Assembly (NCBI GenBank): GCA_916610825.1
Contig: OU744447.1
Coordinates: forward strand, 14,057,751 to 14,121,750
Source: Haliclystus octoradiatus
Taxonomy: Eukaryota; Cnidaria; Staurozoa; Stauromedusae; Haliclystidae
Direction of reading: 5' to 3'
Length of the DNA stretch: 64,000 nt
Both the position numbers and the translations under genes were made by a program. This document shows, piece by piece, positions 1 through 17,000 of the stretch; position 1 is the stretch's first letter; each line of letters opens with the position of its first letter. The notes under the pieces were generated by a model. That model did no database searches. It worked only from the letters and a program-made list of their open reading frames with translations, and had not been told where the DNA came from.

Positions 1-1
1 C

Positions 2-3000
2 CAAGGGCAACCAGATGCCAATACGCCACAACAAAATCCTATTTCTTCAGAGACTTTCAACTGTGAGTAGATTTGTGAAATCATATTACTGGCGTTATAA
101 TTCATCACATACAGTCACTCACCAGTATATCACGTTTTACATGCTACGTTGTGATAATATATCACATACTCACTGTATTATGTACGGATATCTCTATCGC
201 ACAGAACATATTTATTACGCATATCCTAGTTTTACACACATTTACCACCAAATGCCCTACTCCTAACAATGTAGGCATTATGTCTTCCCTATAGTTTATA
301 TCCAGTCCATATTGGTATGGTAAGACCCTCTAGGAAAGGATGTTTCTGTAATACAAACCTAATTGCTTTATCTGAAGACGGTAAATTCATTCCTCTATAC
401 CCTTTGAATCCTGGATGATGTGATACATCTTAATACTTTTATGTCTAATCAATCATTTTTCCCGATACACTCTACTTTACTGTTCCGTAACTGATAAAAT
501 CATCAATATGTAATTGTGTGTCTTCCTCAGCTTCTGCCGATCCTCATTCCAGTGGCAATGTCGCTCAAATGGATCCAAACTATGGTCGTTCTGATGTACA
601 AAATTCTTCACAAGATGTAAGGCCAGCCTACTTTGTTTTTAATTAACTTTACATGATTTTCTCAATATTGTGATTGACAGTTAATAAATACTTCTTTTTT
701 TTCTGCTCCAGCAATCTGGTTCCGGATTTCCACCCCATGATCATCAAATGCCACACGGTGGCTACGATGCAAGAGGTCCTACGCCGTTCCAAGCTCGTCC
801 AATGCCACCTTTCTATCAGGTAAACAATGCATTCCCATTTGATTTATAATTTTCAATCATTTCGTAATTTTGATTATTTTTATTTTGAATTGCTTATAGG
901 GTCGTCCCCCAATGCCAGATTTCGGTGGACCTATGGGGTTTCCTAATCAACGCTTTGGTCCTCCAATACAAAGATTCGATGCCCCACCAGTCCAACAGTT
1001 TGACTATGGCCATCAGCGACAGGGTGGTTTTAACGACCCGCCTGGAGGTGGTGGCCCACCACAGCCAATGTCATTCGACTATAACCATGGGCGTGATGGG
1101 GGTGGACCGCAAATCCTCCCTGAGCCACCACGTGATCCCACTTTACCTCGTGCACCTTACTTCGATCTACCAGCAGGCCTCGTTGTTCCACTTGTCGAGG
1201 TATGTATATCTTTGTTTCTTAAATTGTCTTATGATTGAATGCAAATGTTGTGTGTGATTGGATATGTTTATAACTGATTCCACTCTCTGTGTTATCAGAT
1301 GTGGGATAGTGAATACAGGCCTGTTGATCCGGATGATCTCCGTCTACCTGTACCTCAGCCACCAAGTGAACGTCTGCTTGCTGCTATGGAAGCATTTTAT
1401 AGTCCACCTTCTCACGACAGACCACGTGACAGGTGCGTAATCTTCATCATTTATTTGCCTTCCATGATTGCTGCGCTTTTTTCACTAATGCTTCACCGTT
1501 TCTTGAATATTTTAGTCAAGGATGGGAAAAGAATGGTTTATTTGAATATTTCAAAGAGAAATTAGGATATATGAAAGACAAACCTCGTAATATAGCTGCA
1601 ATTAATCGATCACCTAGTCCACAACGAACATTGAAACGAGGCCGTTCTAGATCACGATCTATATCACGCTCACCACGACGACGTCAAAGCGAGAACAAAA
1701 ATGGCCGAAGGTGGGTCATGTCATAAATAATATCTCTTCTTCTCTGGATCAGTACGTACATTAGCTTTTAGCCCGTGTTGTATTTCTATTTACAGATCTG
1801 CATCACGGTCACGGTCGCGTTCACCTGTCCGTCGCCGTTCACGATCCCCCATCAAAAAGTATTTAATAATTATCATTCCTTTTTTTGTAACTTCATTTTA
1901 TCTATTATTGTGTTTTTTTAGCTTATCGATACCTACTTTCTGTTTATAGAAATAGATCACGTACGCGTTCAAAGTCTAGATCTCGTTCACCTCGACGGTC
2001 CAAATCAAGAAGTCCTCGAAGGTAGGTTTAGTTTGAAGACGACAAAGGTGACAAAATTCCTTCAAACAGCTGATTTCCTTCTTTCTATTTACACTAAACA
2101 CAGAAAACACTGATTTAGGAAATAACCCATTCTTTCCTTTGATTACCACGTGAAATTACATTGACAAGACAAGAAAGTATAAACACATAACAGCAGCTCT
2201 AAAAGAATTACACTGATTACCAGTATCAAACAGAATTCAGTATAAAATAACATTAATGACGTTCAAGGCATCCCATCCATTAATTACAATTTAAATAGTA
2301 CTATATATAATTTGTAAATAGATATCCAAAATATAGTTATTTTTAAATTTGAATTTTTTATTCTATTTATCTAGTAAATATTTATATAATTTCACTTTTA
2401 AATAATTGCATTTCCCTTTTTATTGTAAGATCTGCTACTTTCTGATGATTTGTTCTCGTTTGTCTGTTATGCAGAAGTCGTTCTAGGTCACGTTCTCGTT
2501 CTCCTGTTCAACGACGTTCAATTAGTCCTCGTCGTAGTCCAACGCCACCACAAGCAGGATTTGTGTAAGACTCCGTCATCTGTCAATCCAATTCTAATTT
2601 TCTATTTTTAACTATCTAAATGTCTTATCTTAATCATTGGTTTGTTTTCTCTTAATAGTATGTTCGAAGCAAAATCATTAGATAGTAAAATCGAAGAGAC
2701 AAATGTTGGTCATCAACTTCTCAAGAAAATGGGTAATGTCATCATCATGTTCACTGAATGGTTAATAAAGTATTAATCAATAATTCCATCTCATTTTAAA
2801 GTCTTTTTTTTGGTTTAGGCTGGGGAGGGAAAGGCCTTGGACGAAAAGGACAAGGAATCGAAGCACCAATTAAAGGGGGTGATGTCCGAGACAAGAGTGA
2901 TATGTTCAAGGTATAATTATTCTAATTTATTCTAATCGTTTTCGTCCTTTTACTGCAATGACGTTAAAATGATTTTTGATGTTAAAAATGTTGTATGTTA

Positions 3001-4336
3001 TGTTATGATGTTATGTTATGGCATGTTGTATGTTCGATTAGGGAATTGGCATGGACATGAAAGATCCTTTTGAACAATACAGAAAGAACAGAAGCTACAC
3101 GTATACAAGACGTAAGACCATTTGAAGTTTGATGTTTAATGATTGTGCTGCCAGTATTTAAACGGTAGTGTAACTCCTCAAGATATTGGCTTGTCTCACC
3201 AAGGCGATGATGGGGACTTATCTAGTGGGCACTAATTGCTGATACTAAGCAATGATACTTCAATGAGGGAACTTATACGGCCGTTAGATTACTGTCCAAC
3301 GTAATCAAAGTACTGAGACGGGCCACCATTATTTCGACTTTAAATTGATTAAACTACAATTGTAGACCGTATGATGATCAGGCCTTTGCTAGCCTGTCTT
3401 TTTGTTAACAATTTTTTATTGCTTTAGATCACGTGGAAAGGGCTGAAATGAAGAAAGGTAATAACAACATATCGAAATGAATGTTTATCGACATCTCTTA
3501 TCAATCCGTCATTACCTATTGAAGATACTAATATGGGTTATGATAATATCTGATAATTTAGAAACAACATAACAGCCCTACATGTATTACTTCTTTGCGT
3601 CAGTGCTGTAACAGCTAATACAGTAATGACAATTTACGATTTATAACTTACATTACTATACGTTACATTATTACATTACACTGCAATTATTACATTAACT
3701 CCCTAGCATAGTTCGAGTGCCACTTTTAATGAAATACCTCACGAAGTCATACAGTACTAAATTCTGAAATTAAGAACCATGTAGACACCCTCTGTATGGC
3801 AATGAAATCATCATCTTTGGTCTGTCTCTGCTACTGTTACTACAGTGTAAGCCACATAAGTGCAATTCGGATAAGACGAATTTCCTGTTGATAATTACAA
3901 CCTGGCTTTGAAATCCTACTAACAATGTGTCCTCAATTGAAATCTTTGGCAATTTTGGCTTGCACTTAAGCGGGTTGGCTGCTCTGTATTCCATTCTAGC
4001 AAACATGTTATCATTTTATTAAAAATCAAGAATTAATGGCAACATAGTTACTTTCTAAGAATTTGATAACCCACAAATAAATTTGAAAACGTATACTATA
4101 GAAAGTGTCACGACCTGATCTGACTGTCTCGTTTTGGAGCCTTTCTTTTTCATTCTACTCAATAAATCAAATAATGATATGCTCTCTTTAAACTCGCAGA
4201 AGAGGCTGAACGTCTTTCAAAAGGGGGAGAAAAGAAAGGTAGGTTTTCACTAAGTCACATTATTTTGCTCTGCAATGTCAGCTGTTTCTCTGTTTCCTAT
4301 CCTTATTTTGATATTTGTTCTGCAGGTCGAAGATAA
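2..4336 (+). CDS. CHERP: CHERP, 3' part (5' end outside window)
   Basis: CHERP (calcium homeostasis endoplasmic reticulum protein) is a nuclear SR-related protein tied to U2 snRNP splicing; the role comes from the family. Phase-consistent exons: 2-62, 531-616, 712-819, 900-1199, 1299-1432, 1516-1710, 1796-1858, 1950-2021, 2475-2564, 2659-2732, 2819-2910, 3042-3111, 3428-3457, 4200-4238, 4326-4336 (stop TAA 4334-4336). In order the product shows a Gly/Pro/Gln-rich stretch, the family signature PYFDLPAGLVVPLVE, SERLLAAMEAFYSPPSHDRP, GWEKNGLFEYF, an Arg-Ser repeat region over exons 1516-2564, then a G-patch (GHQLLKKMGWGGKGLG) followed by KGGDVRDK and DPFEQYRKNRSYTY, which is the CHERP order. The N-terminal SURP and CID domains would lie upstream of base 1. 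The RS region is split over five small exons. The last coding exon has only 11 bases. Identity is very likely. Confidence 0.95.
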
Positions 4337-4779
4337 CAATATCGATGGACTGCTTTTAAACTGACTTCAATGTGGAATATTAACTGTCTGTGTTAGTTAG
4401 TAACTATACCTAGACTTATATTATTAACTCATCAATCAATATGCTCTTATAGCAACGTTGTAGTTACGTGTACAGTGTATGTAGATATTCAATGCTCTGG
4501 CAATCAAAGAAACTATAAAACTTACATATGCATATTGCATAATGACGTCATTTTTGTCGTGGTGAACACGTGTTGGTTTGCTTATAATTTCCTGTTTTCA
4601 TTCTTCTTGTGTGTCTTTTATTTACTTTCAAATGCATCTGTGTCAACAGTTAAAGTTAATCCCAGACCTCTAATGCTATGATAGCTACTCCCGTAAGAGG
4701 CCGCTGATAAAATAATTCTTCTGCAGACGATGATTTTAGTTGATATACATTTGAGTGACTCGCATACCTAGTTTAGATA
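4337..4779. other. Intergenic gap, CHERP to thioredoxin-like gene
   Basis: Holds the CHERP 3' UTR and the upstream region of the next gene on the same strand. No convincing AATAAA signal, promoter motif or repeat was recognised. The ORF at 4475-4681 has no recognisable features and is probably chance. Confidence 0.5.
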
Positions 4780-8193
<3,414 letters not shown>

Positions 8194-8992
8194 CGTCATA
8201 TGCCTTGTTTGTAAGCGATAGATGGACAATATTGCTTCTGGATGCTTCTAGCTATACGTTTGGGCAAATCACTGATGTGTGGTCTATCGCAAAATATATT
8301 TTATATTTTATAGTTCCGCAGCGAATTGAGGGCTGACTGAAATAACTGTTTTAATTAATATAAATTGAGGTAAAACAATATAATAAAAACCCATTAATAT
8401 ATTGCCCGAGCAGCCGCGTGGAATATTATGTAAAAATAGTGTAACTGCTTGTAAAAGCATATGCAAATATATTTTGACTACATTTTTAATAACATTGAGA
8501 ATATAAAGTTTTAGTACGATCGTTTTGAATTATAAATATTGTGGTGTTGGTTATCCATTGTCTGTGTATTCGTTTGTTGACTGAATGTTTACGTGTTCTG
8601 TTTTTATCTGGCTAGGCCCACCCTGTTCCAATTGAATGATATTGCGGGAAATAAACCAATTGTTTGTGTCCTAGCCAGAAGGAAATTGCCAATTTAATAT
8701 TTAAAGGGCGAACATAATGAAAGAGTATGTTGATAATGAAATAATATAGAAGAACCCTTCAGCGCCATTCAAAATGATTATGCATTTCTGAGTTCAATTT
8801 TCAATATAGTTTGAATCATAAATGATAAGAGAAGTCACACTTGATATATTCGTGAGTTATCTATCTCTTTCGACAATTCAAATCTAAGTCAACAATACTT
8901 CTAGAAATATAATAGTTAATTTATGCAAATTTATATACAGCATTCCTTTATAATTTATGTACATTTAAGCAATTAATCAATCTCTATCAAAT
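8194..8992. other. Convergent intergenic gap
   Basis: Presumed 3' UTRs of the thioredoxin-like gene (+) and the orphan ORF (-). No further gene or repeat was recognised. Confidence 0.5.
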
Positions 8993-9709
8993 TTAATATA
9001 ACATAAATGAATCAAATCCTTTAACATCAACGTAACGAAATAATTGTGAGTTCTTTGTTGTCTGTTTCATCGTTAATTCTTTAAATATAACTCTTTCTGA
9101 GTTGATTGATCCTTCGAAGTCTTTATTGTCCTTCATTTCGACTTTTTCTTTTTCTTCCACTTTTGCAATCTCTTTATTAGGTACAACATTAATCTCTGGT
9201 CTTTCTTTAGTGTGACTATTTGTTATTTCAATCACGTATTTCTGACTAAAGTTTTCTTGAACTGCTACTGTTCTTTTATGCCATTCAATTTTTTCTTTCT
9301 TGGGCGATGGAATTTCTGATTTATTTTCTGATTTGCTGCGATGGGATTTACTACGTGGTCTGATAGCAACTGAAATCTCGTTATTTTTACTTTGGAAGTC
9401 TGCTTGTGGCGAATGATTCTGTATTGTTAGTTGAACTACTTGATCAATTGAGGCAGTATTTGCACCGTCTCTTCCTTGCGATTTAAACCATGATCCTAAT
9501 GCTGTTACTTGCATGATTTCTTGTGATTGTCCAAAACGCACTTTTTTTTCTTTCTTTCTCTTGGATCGTTGATTTAAATTCTCACTTGCAGGGATAATAT
9601 GTTGTGTTGTTTGTTCTTGTTCTTGTTGCCTCTGCACTTGGTCGTGGTAACTGATCAATGTTGATGGTTGGGGGCTTAATATAGTTGCAATAAACTGCCC
9701 ACTACTCAT
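8993..9709 (-). CDS. Unrecognised intronless 238-aa ORF with RVxF-like motif
   Basis: One open frame of 238 codons on the minus strand, with no introns evident, between two spliced genes. The product is hydrophilic and rich in Lys, Glu, Gln and Ser, with no signal peptide or TM. It contains KKEKKVRFGQ (about residues 52-61), where KVRF fits the protein phosphatase 1 docking consensus [R/K]x0-1[V/I]x[F/W], and a Ser/Lys cluster around residues 120-140 (RPRSKSHRSKS ... PSPKKEKIEW). A 717-bp open frame is unusual in such AT-rich non-coding DNA, and the composition is protein-like rather than repeat-like. I do not recognise a family. It may be an intronless gene or a retrogene. Function beyond a possible PP1 link is unknown. 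Confidence 0.5.
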   Translation of the reverse strand: MSSGQFIATILSPQPSTLISYHDQVQRQQEQEQTTQHIIPASENLNQRSKRKKEKKVRFGQSQEIMQVTALGSWFKSQGRDGANTASIDQVVQLTIQNHSPQADFQSKNNEISVAIRPRSKSHRSKSENKSEIPSPKKEKIEWHKRTVAVQENFSQKYVIEITNSHTKERPEINVVPNKEIAKVEEKEKVEMKDNKDFEGSINSERVIFKELTMKQTTKNSQLFRYVDVKGFDSFMLY

Positions 9710-11065
9710 TGTAAGAATAGAAATAGAATTCGAAAGCGAACTAATATCAGTTTGAACTCATCGAAAAACAGTCCGACGTAACACGCTGGTTTCTTTTCAA
9801 ATATTATTCAAATATTTCGCTGTGCCTTTCAGAGCGCAGTGCCACTTACTATGTTGATAAACACATCAAAAGTGTAACATAATAACCGTCGGTGCTGGTC
9901 TTTCTTATTTCAATGCAAATGATCAACTCTTGGACCATGTTATCTTTTATAAAAATCCTTTCACGCTGTTGTCAGTGACAACCTAGATGTGACCCCGTAG
10001 ACCGAACAACGCACGTCTATCCCTACATAATTATGTTTCATGTTCTGTTTTTGTTTGCTATGACGGTGTTTAGGTTGAAAAAAAGAACACATTAAAGCGA
10101 TGAAGACGCAATAAATTCTAGATGTAGAATAATGTATCTTAATTGCGATACTAAAATGACGCAGGAGAAATCAAAATCTATCTTGAAACGGAAAGAGGAC
10201 AGTAATAACGATAGCCACTGACAAAGAATAGATCATCTAAACTGTAGAGATAGGCCAGTAGATCACCATGACGAATCAATTGATTATCATAATAGAAAGA
10301 ACTTTGATATTCATCTCTAAGCGATAGTGTTATCCATAGAACTATTTCAATAAAGGGCACATTCGTTTTATTGAAGGACGTAATGTTTGTCTCAAACGCA
10401 CTCAGGTGCTTTGGCACACCTATGCATTGTTACCATAGGGATTTGAGGCTCACTGATTTTACCGCTGTTTGTGACAAATGGTTTAATTTTAATGGTATTA
10501 ATGGCTTTTAGATTGTCACATTTTAAGTCAAGACCGTAGATATATTTGTCTGAATTTTTTATTGCTTTCAAGGAAATCCACGTACCATTAAAGTTCCACT
10601 AAATTAAAAATAACACACACAAAGATCCTACACATTCATTTCATCTTCAATTTTATGGCCGTGCTATATGCTGATTGTTTAGTTTTCATTCATTTTCCAT
10701 CAAACATATTTGCAAGAAAAATTATAAATTTGAAAATGTAGAAAGAAAATATTTATTCTCTTGATAATTTGATGTCCTGTTGAAATAAATCGCCTGATGG
10801 TGATCACTTGATGATGTGAAGGTTGAACCATAACGCAATCTACATATATCTGACTATGATAACTTTTGAATCATAGTTAATAATTTAAATTCAGCTGACA
10901 ATGACAAAAATCAAAGAGGAACAGATTTCAAGTAATCAATAATATAATATTATCGGGAATATTATGTACAACGCAATCATAAAATCTTTTTTTTTTAATA
11001 AAAACATATAATATTATTCACAACTATTGATACACATTAAACTTTCCATATCACAAATTTTATGA
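9710..11065. other. Intergenic region
   Basis: Lies between the orphan ORF and the 3' end of the receptor gene. It contains an 80-codon minus-strand ORF at 10178-10417 with no recognisable domain. I see no other gene and no repeat shared with the rest of the window. Confidence 0.5.
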
Positions 11066-14000
11066 TTATAATTGTGATCCACTATGATTGGGGGTTTCTA
11101 TAGAGATAGAATAGTAAGTCCGAGATGATTTCCCAATAGGCGGGTCTGGACACCAATCCGTAAATATATCTTGTATTATATTACAATGAGGTCTCTGTTC
11201 AGGACTGACATGCCAGCATTTTAATAAGAAATCGTAAACCTTTTCAGGACAAGGCGAAGGACGGGATAACACAGATATTTCTTCGTTCTTATCTAGCAGA
11301 TCAAAATGTGATAATTTATCATAAGGCCAATCACCAAACGAGAATAGCTCCCAAACGAGAACACCAAATGAAAACGAGTCCGATGCTAGAGTATAGAAAA
11401 CATCCGCTTTTGTCTCTGGTGCCATCCATCGAATAGGTAGAGGACCAAGTGTATCATGCTCCATATAATCAGTCGGATGAAAGTAATAGCCGAACCCACG
11501 CCTTGCTAGTTTCACATGGCCAGTACGTGTGTTAATATAACAACTATGAGCAGCAATATCACCATGAACTAGTTGACGTGTATGGAGATAGGCAAGGGCA
11601 CTACCCAGTTGCATGCATACTGATAAAAATAATCTGTTTAGTCTATCTGTCAACTGAGGCTGTCTTAGTAATTTTAGTTCTAACTTTAGATCAGAGTATG
11701 CAGCGATATCATAGATTAACACAGGTCTTTCACAGTCCATTGCTAAGTATGAAAGACAGAGCAGGTTGGGGTGTCTCAGTTTACGCAATGATTTAGCAAC
11801 CAGTCCAAATGCAGTGGCAGATTGTTCATCGGTTGATTCTATCTTTTCAGCGACACAATTCTTTCCTCGTGACCTACGACATCTTTTTATTTTCACAGAC
11901 CAAAGAGTGGTAAACTCACCATGACTTAGCTTGTCTACATATGAAATGTCTTGTATTTTTAACTGAGTACATCGCTGAAAAATAAAAAATGATATCTGTC
12001 TGACTGAGAAGTATTTAACATCAAAAAATAATGATCATTATTAATCATTGTATACTACTCCAGAGGGGACTTTTGTCGGGGGGGGGGGTGTCATGGTCAG
12101 AGAGTTGAGACTCTAACATTTGATGTTTTTACGACCAAAACAAAGGAAAAGTTTAAAACTTTTGAAATCCTTCGACACTGATACCGTAAAATTTCTAAAA
12201 CATTTGGAAAAGGCATACTTTAAAAGCGGCACGTCCCCGTATAGCCGATGTATCGATGAAAGTGCTCCACGCGGGTTATTGATTCACAATGTACAGAAGT
12301 GCTACACGGAACAGTAATAGTCCTGTTATATACTAATGGTGCAGATTTGACGTTTCTCCGACTTTTAATGTCGAATTAGTTACAGTGTCTTGTACTGGAG
12401 TAATTGAAACTACCACATGGATACTGGAGAATAATTTAATGAATCGCAAAGTTATCATATTCTTACCGATTTAGAATCTGCCTCGTTTTCATTATTATTT
12501 GAAGGATGAAATATTACACTGCCCGTAGAAGGAAGCCTGTGACATTGCTTGCCACGCCAGAGGGCCACACAAATGGTTACCATTAGAACTAGTAGAATCC
12601 CACAAACAGCCGGTACCAAACAATACATCAGTAATTTCTTATTGGTATCTACAATCAAATCGAAATTATGAATAATTACAATGCATGTAATTGTTTAAAG
12701 TTCATTTATCATTTAGTATTAGATGTATCTTACCTCGTTTTTCTTCGTGATGAAGCTTTGCTTGGACGGTAGTGAAATTCAGAGATTCCGAAGTTAGATG
12801 ATCGAAAACTAAAAATGAAACGGATTTGAAATGGTATGACTAATTTCCCTTGTGATAAGGAAATAACAATGACAATTAATGATGATCAATTAGTTTGTAT
12901 ACCTGGGGTTTGTAGGGAGGGAGTGGTCTCTGCCTCGCTCTGATTGGTTGACAAAGGTAAACATGACGTTTCATTCTCAGGTAGACTCTGACAGTCTGGT
13001 GCCAAATCAAGCAAACCAAAGTCACCTCTTGATATTTCATCGTAACAAAATGACTGGTGGAAAGCAAGACAATCACGTTTGCAAAGCCTAGGCCGAGGAC
13101 CCGTGTCAAGAGATGTGCCACACGATTGAAACATATGGAAACAGAGAACAGCCAAACCAAGGGTTTTGCAGCTTTTACTCATTGAAGTATGAGATTCAAC
13201 GGCCTCGATCTCCGATAATAGTTGTCTCTCAGCCAAGTATTGTGGACTGTGATTATATTCGAACACTGAATTATCGCTGGCGTACTTTTTGAATACTCCA
13301 TCGCATACCTTACCAGAGTAAGTCCGACAATCCCCAAATCTGCAAGAAAAAATATCCCCAAATAGTTCAAGATACAAGCGAAGAAAAACAACTCACTGTG
13401 ATAGGAGTTGCATCACTCTACTTACTTATTTCGGTTTGATTTTAATTTATTTTTCTTGTTCGCAACCCTCCTTGCGGTGTTTGTGTCTGCAGAAACAAAT
13501 TATATGGTTTACAAGTGATCGTCAAAACAACAAAAAAGATTGCAGATAAAATATCTCAAATTAAAGACAACACTCACTGTTTGAATTTGTAGATCCAGTA
13601 TCTTGCAAATGACGTATTTTCACGTTGAATTTATCTAACAAGATATTATACATGACACTAGTTTATAAATTGAAAATAAAATAATAGCATATATATATAA
13701 TTAATAATGATGTCATGGTAATGATGGATACCTTTAGATGGATGTGATAGCCTCGTTGTGCACGTTTGGTTTCCGTCAATATAATTCATATGACAAGTGT
13801 ATTCACCGTAGTCTCGATTCAATGTCTTCGAGACAACCAATACTGCTGTCAATCTATAGATAGAATCATAACGTAATCATCATCATCATCATTTATTGCT
13901 TTATTCAGAATAAACCTGGTAAGCTGTAAACTTTTTTCACAGGACTTATGTTTCAAGATCTATTGCAGACAAGACATGCACGCGACAGGTTGAGAAAATC

Positions 14001-17000
14001 AAAAGCAATATCATCTGAACGAGTTTAGCATTGTTGCGGATTGATTCTTGATAATAAAAGATGATTAAATCTGTTACAGCTGCATCACAAGTAGCAACAT
14101 TTAAGTGATAGCGTTACCACATTACAGAGAATAAGAGAATACTGCGAAAGAGCAGAAGGAATTCATCTATAAGGCTACCGTCGTGCTTAAGTGTTCTAGT
14201 AGCCTGTATTTGACCATCAATCAATCAGTCAACTATTATACAGCACATCAAAGTTATCACAACTGGGCGAAATCGATGATCCCAGATACCCTCAATTATG
14301 AGATGCGCTTACCGTTGAGGTGTCTTGCGCAGTAACTTTGTTTTGAATCTTTTGCGACCGCTCGAGATGATCTTTTTGCCTTTGTACCACGTGATTTTAA
14401 AATCTCTTTTTGAGTTAAGATTGTTCGCATGAAAGTCACATTTTAAGAAAGCTTTTCCTCCTTTTCTACTCGAGTAATGATGAGCTCTTGCTATGTAGGA
14501 TCAATAACAACAACAAAATATTACTCAGAGCATTCACTTGAGCGATGTACATTAAGGTCCACCGAGAGGGGGTTAAATGAGGAAATCCCCAGGGCCCGAA
14601 ATTGTTATCGTCGGCCCTATGTACATTGTACAAGAACAGGAGTCAAACTCCAACTCCAGCAGGAGTATTTATGTTTAAATAGGAGTCGGACTCAAGTGAA
14701 CTTTTGCCAGTCAGGAGCAAGAGTCTAGAATACAATCTCTTGCGATTTCTTCACACACGCTGCAAAATTGAAAATTGTCTGTTTATTCCAGATAGAGGCT
14801 AGATTGTATCTTCTTTCATTATTTATCAGTAGCTTATTTTCCGATCGTGTAGCTTCTTTTGTAGCTTTACTGAATTTCGGGTTGAAGTTCGAGCTAAGAG
14901 CTGGAGTCGATGTTAGAGTCTATTTTTCTCTCACATTTCGAAGCACTGAGGATTGTGAGTCAGGTGCTTCTATTAGGACTTTATTTGGATTCGGAGCTTC
15001 TAATGATGGTACATGCGCAGTGACATACCTGGCAGTGATGAAGAAGCAGCGTGCGTGTTACCATAAATACCAGGGAGTGGCCAGCACGAGTTCTTTGCAG
15101 TTTTCATTGGTAATGATTGACAATTGGGCATGAACTTTTGCACACTTGAAATTGAACGGGCCATGAGAAACTCTTTTCTGCATACGAAAGATTGCAATTT
15201 AAGACAGTCGTTTCTACAAAAGGTTTGCTGAGATGCAATGTTGCAAGGGGCGAAGACATGGCGACAAACGAGCATTTTCGCGGACGGCCAGCATCGATTT
15301 GATAATGTCTTTGATTTGTATGCTAAATGATATAAATAAATAATAGATATAGCCTCGAGGCCAAAGATGAAAGACTCTTTCTAATATAGCCCTTTTTCCT
15401 ACATTTCCTACAATAAATATAAAATATCTTTTCAATACAGAAAACCCGTCAAGATAAGACATTCATACAACGTTCTAATAAATTTGATTAATTTCCTAGA
15501 TTTCTAGATATTTATCTTAACCAATAGAAAATTACTAATTTATAATGTATACGCATGAAACTGAAAATACCGTGCGAAGTACAGAGGTCTGTATATAGGA
15601 GTTTAATGGCTGTTCTCTCTTTCTCTTCATAAAGTTTCAAAATGTTCAGACTCGTGGGTCTAGGCAGTTAATTAATAGCCTGCGTCCAGACTAAAACGTT
15701 TCTGAAGGAAAAGTGTTTTGTTTCTACTTATTCTATTTATCCACTCTCGACATCCTTATTGGGACAGTTTGGGGTTCTTTTGATGTAAATTGTTCTTGGT
15801 TAGTATCAATTAATGTTGTAAATTTTCAATTTCAGGAGAGGTCAACTGCGTTTACACTTTCCTTCAGAAACGTTTTAGTCTGGACGCAGGCTATTAATTA
15901 ACTGCATATAACCACCGGGCAATCTCCTTTCGAGCTTGTCTCCCTTAGGGAATAGGGAACATTCACAATTGACATCAACAAGCGACAGAGAGGAGGTTGT
16001 GTGACAGTTGACAATCTGTAAGTTGAATGCTCAATTGTAACTCCAATTACAAAGTTGATAAAAGGGGGAGGGGTCCAACCGCCCTCCAACGTCGACTGAA
16101 AATTGGTTCATGTCAACTGTGAACGACCCCTAATTGGAGCTATCGTAGAACATAAATTAGAAAATAAAAAATTTGGAAAAAAGATCATATGAAGAAATGA
16201 TATAAGAACTGACCAGATGTTAGCCAAGAGTTGATCTGTTTCTCGATTAAATCGTGATTGCTTCCTATCATTAGATGAACTGAAGTGTTCATGAAATATT
16301 CGTTGCATATGCCACCTCCATAAACTCTGCATTCTTTGTTGCTACATAAGAAAGGAAAAACAAAGTGTAAGATGAATGATAAAATATATATACATATACA
16401 TATACATCATGATATGTAGCAGCAGACAAGTACTTGCTTCTGACCATTGTACTACTCAGTGAACAAGGGACTGACTTCGCATGTTATAGCTATAGGGCAG
16501 CTATGTTAAGATGAATTATAATCAATGTGGCGAAAGACTCATAGCGTGAAAAAACATCTGTGAAGTACAAGAGTGTCAACCGAAGTAGTAGTGAGCAATG
16601 CATTCGCAAATAGTATAGACATAACCCAAGTCAATAGTGTTCAAAATATGTATCACGGCAAAGTATGCATCATTTTATTTATATAAAATAAGTATTTTCT
16701 ACTCTTAAAACTATCGACGTGAGATCATTATCATGATGATTGTTCTAATAATTGTTAAGAAATGATGTATATAAGGAAAATGAAATATTTGAAATCTAAT
16801 TATACATATTTATAGCATTCCTATTAGTAAACTGTAGTGGCAATCGTTACAAACTTTACGCAAAACGCAAAGCCACCAAAGTCGTAGCCTTCTTGGTTCT
16901 CAATGTCAATTTACAATGATTGAATTACTAATCCTTCTATAGGTTTAAATAATGTATTGATGAAAAATATTTCCACGGTTTACCTTTGATTCTATAATTT

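Noticed and set aside
10178-10417. 80-codon minus-strand ORF in the intergenic gap
   Set aside because: No domain, splice context or neighbour supports it; length is within chance for the region.
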